DNA of 64,000 bases. Source: Celeribacter sp. HF31 (lineage in GTDB: Bacteria > Pseudomonadota > Alphaproteobacteria > Rhodobacterales > Rhodobacteraceae). Below, one piece after another: positions 29,621 to 37,875 of this stretch. The DNA is taken from positions 186,001 through 250,000 of the forward strand of contig NZ_JAATOT010000002.1 of assembly GCF_011806455.1 (NCBI RefSeq), in the 5' to 3' direction. Both the position numbers and the translations under genes were made by a program. The notes under the pieces are model-generated. The model did not search any database, was not told where the DNA came from, and saw only the letters and a list, made by a program, of their open reading frames with translations. The first letter of the stretch is position 1. Each line of letters starts with the position of its first letter.

Positions 29621-29638
29621 CAGAGCATGCATGCTCTG
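29621..29638. repeat. 18-base perfect palindrome at the junction of two gene remnants
   Basis: CAGAGCATG followed by CATGCTCTG, with no loop. It lies exactly between the aminotransferase remnant (minus strand) and the MocR-type remnant (plus strand). Confidence 0.8.
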
Positions 29639-29854
29639 GTGCATCTGCCGCCGGGGCAGCGCAGCAGCACATTGGTCTCCACGCTGTTCGAGGTGGGGGT
29701 CATCGTCGCGCCCCTGCGCCAATTCGCGGCCCCGCATGGCGAGGGTCATCCGATCCCCGAAGGTGCGCGTCTCTGCCTCGGCGCCCCACCCGACCGGCGC
29801 AGGTTGAAACAGGGGCTGGCGCTCTTGGCCGCACATCTCGGGCCCACTGCCTGA
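29627..29854 (+). pseudogene. 3' remnant of a MocR/GntR-type aminotransferase-like regulator
   Basis: The frame from 29627 reads MHALVHLPPGQRSSTL and ends with GARLCLGAPPDRRRL and LALLAAHLGPTA before TGA 29852-29854. This matches the last 75 or so residues of the aminotransferase-like domain of MocR/PdxR regulators. The helix-turn-helix and most of the PLP domain are absent. MocR regulators are often divergent from the gene they control, which fits the aminotransferase remnant on the other strand. Confidence 0.6.
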
Positions 29855-30003
29855 TGCTGATACCTGACGCGTCTGACCCGCGGACCTTCGCTCATGAGGA
29901 CCGAAAGCTTTTTGCCCAGACGACAAACCGTGGTACCCTCCCCACAGTCCAAAAGCCTCAAGTCTATTTGTTTTGTGATCGTTAATGATTTGGAGGATGT
30001 GAT

Positions 30004-31110
30004 TTGCACCCTGTGTTTCGCCGCCTTATGCGGGCCATCGCGCCTGACACGACCCGAGACCCCGAGCCCACACCCCATGCAGCCGCCGCGGCGCCTGTAG
30101 CCGCCGTGACACCGCCGCGAAAAGCCCCGCCGAGAGAAAACCTGCGTGACCTTGAGGCCCTGCGCCTCAAGCAGATCGTCACCTCCATCGCCCGGCTTCA
30201 ACCCCAGCCCGAAGACAAAAGTCCCCTGCGCATGCGGCACAAAAGCGGGCTGGGCTATGCGGGGGCGCATCTCGTCACAGCGCGGCTGGCCAGTGGCCTG
30301 GTTCAGGGCCGCACGACCCAGCAGGACCCCTGGTGGCGCAGCGACGAAGTCACCCGCATCCCCGCCGCAGATGAGCTGACCGAAGACAAACGCGTCGGCG
30401 ACAGCGAAACCTATCTTTTGCGCGAGGAGAGCCGCAAAATCCGGCTGCTCGACGGGCGCATCTTTACCACCATGCGGCAGGTTTTCTACGACAAAGCCAC
30501 GCGTCGGCATTTCAAGGAGCTTTCCGCGATCACCCCCGAAGGCCAGCGCATCGCCTATAACGCCGTGCCAAAACACCTGATGCCGCTTGAGGGACTGGAT
30601 GCCGTCAATATCACCGGCCAGAGCGAGTTGATCCTGGTCGAGGGCTACCCCGCCGCCGAGGCGCTCCGCGCCCGGGGCATTGCGGCGGTCGGCATCATCA
30701 GCGGCACCTTCGATGTGCCCTCCGAGCGTGCGCTCGATCCGGTGATGCGGGCCGGGCGGCTGATCCTCTGGCCCGACAATGACGGCGCGGGCGCAAGCCT
30801 GATGGACAAGGTCGCGCGCCGCTTCATCGCCATGGGCTACCCTCCCGACCAGATGTCACTGATCTTCTGGCGGGGCGGTCCGCGCAAGGGCGACGCCTAT
30901 GATTTCGACGGCAGTGACAAGGACCTTCTGGCCTTGATCAAGGGGGCCACGCCCTGGCGCCCGAACATGCGTCTGGCCGATGGGCAAATCCTGCGGGTCA
31001 CTGCGCCGAAAGCCCCCGGACAGCTGCGCCTCGATCCGGATGCACAACCGCCACAACCGGCCCTGACACGCGCCGCACTTGCCCCCAAGAGCCCGGAGGC
31101 GGAGACATGA
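30004..31110 (+). CDS. TOPRIM-domain protein
   Basis: 368 residues. A TTG at 30004 is the best start because GGAGG lies exactly seven bases upstream; no ATG fits as well. The N-terminal 50 residues are Pro/Ala-rich. The TOPRIM domain is at about 205-290: ELILVEGYPAAEAL has the conserved Glu, and LILWPDNDGAG has the Asp pair that binds metal. Such domains occur in primases, topoisomerases and OLD nucleases. No zinc ribbon or helicase part is present, so it is not a complete primase. Its stop overlaps the ATG of the next gene (ATGA). Confidence 0.75.
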   Translation: MHPVFRRLMRAIAPDTTRDPEPTPHAAAAAPVAAVTPPRKAPPRENLRDLEALRLKQIVTSIARLQPQPEDKSPLRMRHKSGLGYAGAHLVTARLASGLVQGRTTQQDPWWRSDEVTRIPAADELTEDKRVGDSETYLLREESRKIRLLDGRIFTTMRQVFYDKATRRHFKELSAITPEGQRIAYNAVPKHLMPLEGLDAVNITGQSELILVEGYPAAEALRARGIAAVGIISGTFDVPSERALDPVMRAGRLILWPDNDGAGASLMDKVARRFIAMGYPPDQMSLIFWRGGPRKGDAYDFDGSDKDLLALIKGATPWRPNMRLADGQILRVTAPKAPGQLRLDPDAQPPQPALTRAALAPKSPEAET

Positions 31111-33971
31111 TTTTTCAGACCGGCAGCGACGATCTGGACCATCGCCTCGACACGCAGCTGGCGCACCTTGCCGAGCGCAACGCCCCCTCCGGCTATCTCG
31201 CCAATCAGGTGACGCGCATCCGCGAAGCGGTGTTTCACGACTTTTCCTCCTATCGCTTTCTTCTGCCGCCCGCCTATCTGCGTCACCGCGGGGCGGGACC
31301 GGCGGGCGCCACCGAGCTTGATGGCAGCGACGTGAGTGTCGCCACATGGATGGCCTTCGACGCCTTTGTGTCGCGCTTTGACACGGATGTGCAGGCCGTT
31401 GTCGCCGATTGGGTCTGGCACGAGGTCGGCAGCGTCATCACGCGCGAGAGCTTTGACTACATGGGCGAGGTCGAATGGTGGCGGGAGGATCACGAACGCG
31501 AACAGCGCAACCGGCAGGTGTTTCAGGAAGCCCGCGAGGGGTTCTCTTTGGGCCTCGCCCCCGATCTCTTCGCGATCTACACCATGACGCCGCGCCCCGC
31601 CGGCTTTCTGATGGCCGCGCAGTCTTTGGTCTCCGATTGGCTGGTCGCCGCCCTGCGCGCGCTGCGCCGCCCCGATGGCACCTATCGCTACACCGACATC
31701 CGACGCGTCAACACGGCGCCCTTCTGGCAGGCTGCGCAGCCCGACATCCTGCCCGCGCTCGCCGATTTTCTGCCCTCGGAGGACGACGCGGACCCCGATG
31801 CGGGCGAAGAAGAGTTCGGCGAGGCCCTGCCCGAAACCTTCGCCTTTGAACCTTTCATGCCCGCCACGGTGAATTTCGGCCTGCAAACCGTTTACCGGCA
31901 AGGCTGGACACCTCTTGGCACACAGCCGGGCGAAATCGTCCGCACCCTGCCCCTGGGCCCGAAACAGACCGAGAAAATCTCGGTCAAGGCGGTGCGCCGC
32001 ACCAAGGCCACACGTCAAGCCGAGATCAGTTCCAGCATCGAAACCGCGACCGAAAGCTCGGCCGCCACGAAAGACAGCTCCGAAGTGGTGCAGGAGGCCT
32101 CCGAAAGCTTCAATTGGCATGTCGAGGCCACGGCGAGCGCCAGTTTCGGCTTTGGCAGCGCCTCGGTGACCGCGGGTGCGGGCGGCGAAAACGCATCGTC
32201 ATCACGCGACACCAAAAGCCAGCTCAACGAAACCATGGAAAAGACCGCGAGCAAAATTCGCAAGGACACGAAAATCATCGTCTCCACGGAGGTCGAAGAG
32301 ACCTCGGAATTCTCGCAAGTCTCTGAAATCTCGAACCCCAACGACGAAATCGCGGTGACCTACATCTACAGCCGCCTGCAGCGCCAATACGAGATCCGCA
32401 CCTATCTATCCGAGGTCAATCAGGTGATCTATGTCGCCGAAGCGATCCCTTCGCCCAGCGAGATCACCGGCCCCTGGGTGCGGCGCTACGACTGGATCAT
32501 TTCGCGCGCCTTGCTGGATGAAAGCTTTCGTTCCGATCTCGATGCCGTGCGTCGTTATGAGGACGAAGGTGACAGCGAGGCGGGCGTTGACCCGCGCATC
32601 GCCGCGCTGATGGGCAGCCTCTCCGGCGACGGCAGCACCCCCGGCCCCGGCGTGCCGGATTATAGCGGTTTGCCCGGCCAGATCCCCGACATCCACCGCC
32701 AGCAACAGGAGGCCTATGAGCGCGAGGTCGAACGTGAACGCGCCCGGGCCGCCGACCGCGCGCAATACCGCCGCAGCGTGCGACGCCTGCGCGGCCATAT
32801 CTACGACAATATCCTGCATTACTGCCGCGCGATCTGGTCGTCGGAAGACCCCGATCAACGCGCGCTGCGCTATGCCCGCACCCGCGTGCCGATCCGTTGG
32901 GAATTCGTCGCCACCGGCAGCGGGCCGCAGTCGGTCGAGGGCTATTTCGCCCCCGCCGTCACCGATCGCAGTCGCGACACCGCGCCGCTTTCCGATCTGG
33001 TCAATCCCGCCGGACCCATTGGATTTGCCGGGAATTACGCGGTGTTCTACCTGCGACACTCGACGCGGTGGGCCTCGATCACCCGGATGTTGCAGATGAT
33101 GCAAGCACCTTATCTGCGCTTTGACATCGAGATTGCGCGCGCCGGTCTCGACCCCGCCGTCGGCCTGCGCGCCGCCGTTTCCGACAGCCTGACCGGACCC
33201 GCACAGTATCGGTTTACGGTCGCGGCAGGCGATGACGGCGGCAGGGTCCTGAACGTGCAGGGACTGGACGAGGACGGGGTTTGGACAGATGTCCGTGTGT
33301 TGCCGCTGCGCGAGAACCGGGCCTTGGTGTTTCTTGGGCTCAAACTGATCGCCACCAATGTGGCGGCCTTCAATCTCGGCGATCAGTTCGAGATTCTCCT
33401 GCGCAGCCGTCAGATGCTCGAGGACCCGGAACTCAAAGCGATCAAATGGTCGGAGCCGCCGCTGGACGACGCGGGCGCTGCCGCGTTTTTCACCCTTGAG
33501 GCCATCGCCGAGGCGCGGGAAAACTTTGCCGATGTTTACCGCGCGCTCAAGGATATGGCCGTGGACGTCGCCTGGGCCGATCTCGACGAGACCCAGCGCG
33601 CTGTGTTGCGTGCCCGCTATTTCGAGCTTTTACTGCGCCGCCAGCACACCCGGCGGATCGTCCTTGACACCAACAACCTGATGCTGACCCGCGAGGTGGA
33701 TGATGCCACCACGCTTGAGCCCTTCAAAGGCCTGCACCGCGTGATCGATGTGCTCTCGGCCAATGCCGCCGTGCGGGCCGAAACGCTTGAGGCGGATCGT
33801 CTCTCCGACCGGCTGGACGCGGGACACTTGGGGGACCCGGACATCGACAAGCTCACGGTTGTGGCCGCCGATCCCGGTTTCGCGGGCCTCGCCGCGCTCG
33901 ACGGCCTCACGCCGGACGGGCCGGATGGACCCACCGGCCCCGTCGCGCCCGATCCGCTCGACGACGACTGA
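31107..33971 (+). CDS. 954-residue protein of unknown function
   Basis: I do not recognise this protein. There is no signal peptide. Residues 1-230 are mixed helical with many Trp and Arg. A distinctive stretch near residue 254 reads VNFGLQTVYRQGWTPLGTQ. It is followed by a Lys/Arg segment (GPKQTEKISVKAVRRTKA) and a Ser/Thr/Ala/Glu-rich, probably elongated part (about 305-420, with FNWHVEATASASFGFGSAS). A charged helix (EAYEREVERERARAADR) comes near 535 and the C-terminus is Pro/Asp-rich. It overlaps the TOPRIM gene by four bases and precedes the toxin-like gene by 22 bases. A structural or delivery role for the next protein is only a guess. Confidence 0.8.
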   Translation: MIFQTGSDDLDHRLDTQLAHLAERNAPSGYLANQVTRIREAVFHDFSSYRFLLPPAYLRHRGAGPAGATELDGSDVSVATWMAFDAFVSRFDTDVQAVVADWVWHEVGSVITRESFDYMGEVEWWREDHEREQRNRQVFQEAREGFSLGLAPDLFAIYTMTPRPAGFLMAAQSLVSDWLVAALRALRRPDGTYRYTDIRRVNTAPFWQAAQPDILPALADFLPSEDDADPDAGEEEFGEALPETFAFEPFMPATVNFGLQTVYRQGWTPLGTQPGEIVRTLPLGPKQTEKISVKAVRRTKATRQAEISSSIETATESSAATKDSSEVVQEASESFNWHVEATASASFGFGSASVTAGAGGENASSSRDTKSQLNETMEKTASKIRKDTKIIVSTEVEETSEFSQVSEISNPNDEIAVTYIYSRLQRQYEIRTYLSEVNQVIYVAEAIPSPSEITGPWVRRYDWIISRALLDESFRSDLDAVRRYEDEGDSEAGVDPRIAALMGSLSGDGSTPGPGVPDYSGLPGQIPDIHRQQQEAYEREVERERARAADRAQYRRSVRRLRGHIYDNILHYCRAIWSSEDPDQRALRYARTRVPIRWEFVATGSGPQSVEGYFAPAVTDRSRDTAPLSDLVNPAGPIGFAGNYAVFYLRHSTRWASITRMLQMMQAPYLRFDIEIARAGLDPAVGLRAAVSDSLTGPAQYRFTVAAGDDGGRVLNVQGLDEDGVWTDVRVLPLRENRALVFLGLKLIATNVAAFNLGDQFEILLRSRQMLEDPELKAIKWSEPPLDDAGAAAFFTLEAIAEARENFADVYRALKDMAVDVAWADLDETQRAVLRARYFELLLRRQHTRRIVLDTNNLMLTREVDDATTLEPFKGLHRVIDVLSANAAVRAETLEADRLSDRLDAGHLGDPDIDKLTVVAADPGFAGLAALDGLTPDGPDGPTGPVAPDPLDDD

Positions 33972-33993
33972 GCGGGGGCGCGAAAGGACTGTC

Positions 33994-36564
33994 ATGGGGG
34001 CCGAGCGCGAAGCAGAAGCGATCTTTGCCCGGTTGCGCGCGGCGCGATGGGCGGTGGAAACCGTGGATCGTGTCTCCACAAACCCCTACGGCAGTTCCGG
34101 CCTGGAAGACGATCAGCGCCTTCGGGCCTGGGCGCATCTCGCCCGTGTCTACAATATGGAAACCATGCAGGCCCGCCGGCAATACCGACGCGACATCGAG
34201 TTTCTGCGCGACGTGCTGACCCATACCGCCAAAGAGATCGGCGAGCGGTCGGACGCGATGATGGAGGACGTGCGCGGTCGCCTCTCAGAGAGCTTTCTGC
34301 ATGGCCCGGTCAATGATTTCGATCCCTCTGGCCGGACGCCGCCGCTCACCAGCCTCGCGCGCAGCCTCGCGGCCTATACGGTCGCCTGTAGCGACGCGCC
34401 CTACCCCTATCTCGAAGAAGACCTGTCCCGGCTGTCCGCCACGCCCCCCGGCCCCGAGGTGCGCAACACCCTGCCCGCCGGCGTTCCCGAAGCGCCGCCG
34501 CCCAGCACCGTTTCGGAGATGCGCGACGCGGGCGTCCCCGAACCCGAAAGCGGCTGGGCGGTGCAACTGCCGGATCGTTGGCGGGGCTGGGACAGCGGGC
34601 GCAATCCGCAGGTCCAATTCGCCAAGGAGGCCTATGTCTATGTCGTCACCACCGACGAAGATCTGCGCCTCGCCACGCTGACGCAGGACATGCGACGCCC
34701 GCCCAGCACCGAAACCTACGACGGTCACGCCATCACCCTGCTCGCCGGGCGGTTCATGACCCCACGCCAGCTCTATCTCACGCTCAGATCCTCCCCGACG
34801 GCCCGCAACCACGAGCTGCGTGGTCTGGCCGAACGCATCGATCTCTATCTCGCGGAGGGGCAAAGAGAGTTTCGCGCGGCGTTTCGGGCGCGGGACTGGC
34901 AAACCCTGCGGCCCTTGCTCGAGGCGGCGAAATGGTCGCTGTTTCCCAATGCCCAGACCTCCGGCGGCCTTCTGCGCTATCGCGGTGCGGATGCGCCTTT
35001 GCAGTTCATCTGTGACGAGATCATCGACGATCTCGAGGGCTGGACCATCTCCGACACGATCCTGGCGGTGACCATCGTCGCCTCTGTTGCCCTGGCCTTC
35101 ATGTCGATGGGAACCTCCTCGATCGTGGCGGCCACGGCGATCCGGGCGACGGCTTTTGCGGTGGACATTGGGGGCGTGGCAGTCGATCTCATCGTCGCGG
35201 ATCAACAGAACCAGCAACGCGCCACGATCAACCGTTTCGCGGCGCTGGACACCGCGCTGAACGTCGCGGCGCATCCCGAAAGCCTCAAGGCACGAGCGGC
35301 CATCGGCGCGCTGTCGCTGCTGATCCCCTATGCGCTGCCCCGCGCCATCAGCGCGGTCCGTGGCAGTCTATTGAGCCGGGCACTGCGCCGCATTCCACGG
35401 GGCGATTTGCCTCCCGCGGTGGCCCGCGCCGCAAACGCCACGCCCGTGCCGCCCCCTCCACCTGCCGTCACGCGGACCGGTCAAGCGGTCACCGCGGAGG
35501 CACGCGGCACCACCAATGCCGCACGTCAGGCCAGCGAGCGCGGCACCGGACGGGCCGCCCCCCCGCGACCACGCCGCGGCGCATCGGCGACGCCCGAACA
35601 GACCACAGCGACACAAGCGACACCGACGCAAACCACCTCGCCGTCCGCCACACAACCGACCGCCAGACAATCGACCGCAGCCCCGAGCGCGTCACAACGC
35701 ACGACGCGCGGGACAACGCGTGGCACAGGAGCGGGAACAGGACGCGGTCGCACGCAACGCGGGACTGGCAGCGGCTCAAGACGCGGCTTCACCGGCCCTG
35801 CGCCCGCGCATGTCCCCAACCCGCCCGGCAGCGGCCAGAGATATATCGATGCGGCAGCGGCCTCCTATGGCAACGCCCCGATCATGTCGCCCCGCACCGC
35901 CGGGTTTCTGAGCGACTTCGATCGCGCCATCGCCGGAACGGGCGGCATTCGCAAAATCATTGCAGGACGGACTCCGGATGGACGCAGTGCCTTTCGGATC
36001 TCCGGAGAAATCCTGCCCGGTCGGTTGCGCCGCAGAGCCGGGCGCTTGTTGCCCGGTCAAACGCGCGCTCCGAATTTCAACAATCTGATCCGGGGCACGA
36101 ACATGCTGGGCCCGATCCGCCAGCTTGCCGCAACCCTTAGGGGCACCCCCACCCGTTTGGGCGGGCGCTGGCAATGGTTGCATCTCTGGGGGCCGGGCTT
36201 TGGCGACGAGGCCGCTGCGGGCATGATGATCGGGCTCAGATCGGTCAATCTTCAGCTTCAGAACCTTGGCATTGAGGACACCATTCGCGGGCTGGCCACA
36301 CGCGCCCGTGCCGCCGGCGGGCGTTTGGAACTTGTGGCCACGGCCGAGGCCTGGGGCCGGACCACGCCCGCCGGGTTCACCACGCCAAGCGGCGCGGAAT
36401 TCCTGCACAGCGCGGAATATCGGTTCTGGATCGTGACCCCCAATGGCACACGTGAGGCGGCGTTTCTCGTGAACATCACCTGCCCCGACCCCGGCGACGT
36501 CATTGGCGCCATCCGCGCAGGAACACGTCTGCCCCGTGCGGTGGTCTCAGAGGGGTATCTCTAG
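33994..36564 (+). CDS. polymorphic-toxin-like protein
   Basis: 856 residues from ATG 33994, with GAAAGGA upstream. The order is a long helical N-terminus (1-330), a hydrophobic Gly/Ala-rich segment (about 350-405, TILAVTIVASVALAFMSMG), a Pro/Thr/Arg-rich linker (about 480-610) and a compact C-terminal domain (about 690-856). That domain has WLHLWGPGFGDEAAAGMM and FLHSAEYRFWIVTPNGT. N-terminal carrier, hydrophobic pretoxin region, linker and C-terminal effector is the layout of polymorphic toxins. The tip resembles, from memory, the family called polymorphic toxin type 4; this was not searched. No obvious immunity gene follows. Confidence 0.65.
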   Translation: MGAEREAEAIFARLRAARWAVETVDRVSTNPYGSSGLEDDQRLRAWAHLARVYNMETMQARRQYRRDIEFLRDVLTHTAKEIGERSDAMMEDVRGRLSESFLHGPVNDFDPSGRTPPLTSLARSLAAYTVACSDAPYPYLEEDLSRLSATPPGPEVRNTLPAGVPEAPPPSTVSEMRDAGVPEPESGWAVQLPDRWRGWDSGRNPQVQFAKEAYVYVVTTDEDLRLATLTQDMRRPPSTETYDGHAITLLAGRFMTPRQLYLTLRSSPTARNHELRGLAERIDLYLAEGQREFRAAFRARDWQTLRPLLEAAKWSLFPNAQTSGGLLRYRGADAPLQFICDEIIDDLEGWTISDTILAVTIVASVALAFMSMGTSSIVAATAIRATAFAVDIGGVAVDLIVADQQNQQRATINRFAALDTALNVAAHPESLKARAAIGALSLLIPYALPRAISAVRGSLLSRALRRIPRGDLPPAVARAANATPVPPPPPAVTRTGQAVTAEARGTTNAARQASERGTGRAAPPRPRRGASATPEQTTATQATPTQTTSPSATQPTARQSTAAPSASQRTTRGTTRGTGAGTGRGRTQRGTGSGSRRGFTGPAPAHVPNPPGSGQRYIDAAAASYGNAPIMSPRTAGFLSDFDRAIAGTGGIRKIIAGRTPDGRSAFRISGEILPGRLRRRAGRLLPGQTRAPNFNNLIRGTNMLGPIRQLAATLRGTPTRLGGRWQWLHLWGPGFGDEAAAGMMIGLRSVNLQLQNLGIEDTIRGLATRARAAGGRLELVATAEAWGRTTPAGFTTPSGAEFLHSAEYRFWIVTPNGTREAAFLVNITCPDPGDVIGAIRAGTRLPRAVVSEGYL

Positions 36565-36618
36565 AGAGGGCAAGGAAACGTCCGCAAATACCGGAGCGGT
36601 CCGAATGGCTTTGGGGAA

Positions 36619-36783
36619 ATGAGGAAAATGGCGCACACAGGGGGAATTGCTGCAAACTTTCTCGACCCTCAAAAATCCGACGATAATTCCATTGATTTCA
36701 ATGCTGTAAGCAAAGAGTTGGAACGATGGGAATCTATCCTCAAACATGAGGATACGACCATTTTACGGGGGCCTCGACCATGA
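36619..36783 (+). CDS. small ORF after the toxin-like gene
   Basis: 54 codons from ATG 36619 (or 51 from ATG 36628, which has GAGG four bases upstream), ending at TGA 36781. The product is polar and acidic (FLDPQKSDDNSIDFNAVSKE) and its base composition is A+T-richer than the toxin gene. Its position is where an immunity gene would be expected, but it is short and overlaps the next frame by 38 bases. It may be a remnant. Confidence 0.3.
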   Translation: MRKMAHTGGIAANFLDPQKSDDNSIDFNAVSKELERWESILKHEDTTILRGPRP

Positions 36784-37273
36784 GTATTCGAACTCCGTTT
36801 TCAATGCGTCTACCCGGCTTTGCAACTCCGGCGTGCGCTGGCTTACACGCGCACCGAAGGGCCGTAGTCTGGATGATATGTGGCGCGAGCTCGATGATGG
36901 CACGGCACTTTTCTCCGCCGTCTGGAATGCTAAACACATCCCTTGCCGAGCCATCGAGAACCCGGTGATGCAGCGCCACGCGAAGGAGCGCATCGAGAAT
37001 TACAAACCGCCCTCACAGACGGTCCAGCCTTGGCAATTCGGGACAGATGAAAGCGGGCCGGATAATGAGCGCAAGCGAACCTGTTTTTGGCTGCACAACC
37101 TGCCGCATCTCACCCCCACCGGCACACTAGACAGAACAACAGCCCGCGACAGTGTTCACAAGGCGCGCCCCAGTCCCGACCGCTGGAAAATCCGCTCTAA
37201 ATTCTATCCCGGCCTCGCCTCGGCAATGGCCGACCAATGGGGCCAAACCGCAAGCCGAAGGATCGCAGCATGA
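36746..37273 (+). CDS. phage-type protein, N-terminally truncated
   Basis: The open frame has 175 codons, but family-like sequence begins only near residue 23 (TRLCNSGVRWLTRAPKG). It continues with CRAIENPVMQRHAKERI, QTVQPWQFG, KRTCFWLHNLPHLTPTGTL and KFYPGLASAMADQWG. This pattern occurs in proteins of alphaproteobacterial phages, some labelled DNA-methyltransferase-like, where the region before it starts with a PPCT motif. That motif is missing here and no ribosome-binding site precedes the ATG, so the gene probably lost its 5' end. It marks the start of the prophage remnant. Confidence 0.6.
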   Translation: MRIRPFYGGLDHEYSNSVFNASTRLCNSGVRWLTRAPKGRSLDDMWRELDDGTALFSAVWNAKHIPCRAIENPVMQRHAKERIENYKPPSQTVQPWQFGTDESGPDNERKRTCFWLHNLPHLTPTGTLDRTTARDSVHKARPSPDRWKIRSKFYPGLASAMADQWGQTASRRIAA

Positions 37274-37470
37274 ACAGCAAAGCAAACCCTAATTGCCCCG
37301 TCTGCCACGGCGAAGGCTATGACGGCTCTCCGATATTCGGATTCCCATGCCCGCGCTGTTTTCCTGAGACTGTCGAAGATTTCAAACCAAAACTCAAGCA
37401 AGCAAGGAGGACACCCAATGATCGCCAGCATTGTTATCATCGCGGCCACCATAGACACACCGCCATGTGA
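37270..37470 (+). CDS. small zinc-ribbon-like phage protein
   Basis: 66 residues from ATG 37270, which overlaps the preceding stop (ATGA). Two CxxC pairs (CPVCHGEGYDG and CPRCFPE) spaced by 17 residues suggest a zinc-binding ribbon. The C-terminus is His-rich. Small proteins of this kind are common near phage integrases. Its function is unknown. Confidence 0.5.
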   Translation: MNSKANPNCPVCHGEGYDGSPIFGFPCPRCFPETVEDFKPKLKQARRTPNDRQHCYHRGHHRHTAM

Positions 37471-37507
37471 ACCTGTGAAGACAAATGATGAGTTCAGCCA
37501 TGGGTAG
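37418..37507 (+). CDS. possible 29-residue ORF
   Basis: ATG 37418 has an excellent ribosome-binding site (AAGGAGG, seven bases upstream) and the frame ends at TAG 37505. The product begins MIASIVIIAATIDTPP, which is hydrophobic. It overlaps the zinc-ribbon gene in another frame and runs into the excisionase-like frame. The strong site may have belonged to a longer gene before decay. Confidence 0.25.
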   Translation: MIASIVIIAATIDTPPCEPVKTNDEFSHG

Positions 37508-37875
37508 ACACACACACAGATGAACGCTTAGAGGCGCTTCCTCCGCTTTGCTCCATTCAAGACGCCGCCAAAACGCTTGGCGTTCCGAAAGCATCCCTGC
37601 GCTCCGTCGCAGAAACTCACGGCTTCATCGTCCGCATGGGACGGGCCGTATTGCTCGAAAGCGAGCGACTTCCTGATTTGGCGAAAAAATGCCGAGACCA
37701 GCCAAAGGAGCCAGGCTCCACAAATTCAAGCACCGACCGCACTGGTACATCCGAGACACCGCGCAACCAGACCGCAGCACGGGCCACACAAGCCGCGAGC
37801 AAGCTGAAAAAGCCCTCGCTGCGTATATCGCCACCAAAGGCCGGAAAGGTTCTGCCAATGAGCCGGGAAACATAA
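37492..37875 (+). pseudogene. excisionase-like helix-turn-helix protein without a start codon
   Basis: The frame from 37492 to TAA 37873-37875 contains PPLCSIQDAAKTLGVPKAS, a helix-turn-helix as in phage excisionase or MerR-like proteins, then FIVRMGRAVLLESERLPDL. No ATG, GTG or TTG precedes the domain. ATGGGTAGAC at 37499 would supply a start in frame (ATGGTAGAC) if it had one G fewer, so a one-base change in a G run is the likely cause. The end overlaps the integrase start, the usual xis-int arrangement. Confidence 0.5.

Noticed and set aside
36629-36636. TGGCGCAC identical to the 3' end of the tRNA-Arg region, as a possible second att site
   Set aside because: Only eight bases match and the following bases differ. 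A match this short is expected by chance over several kilobases.
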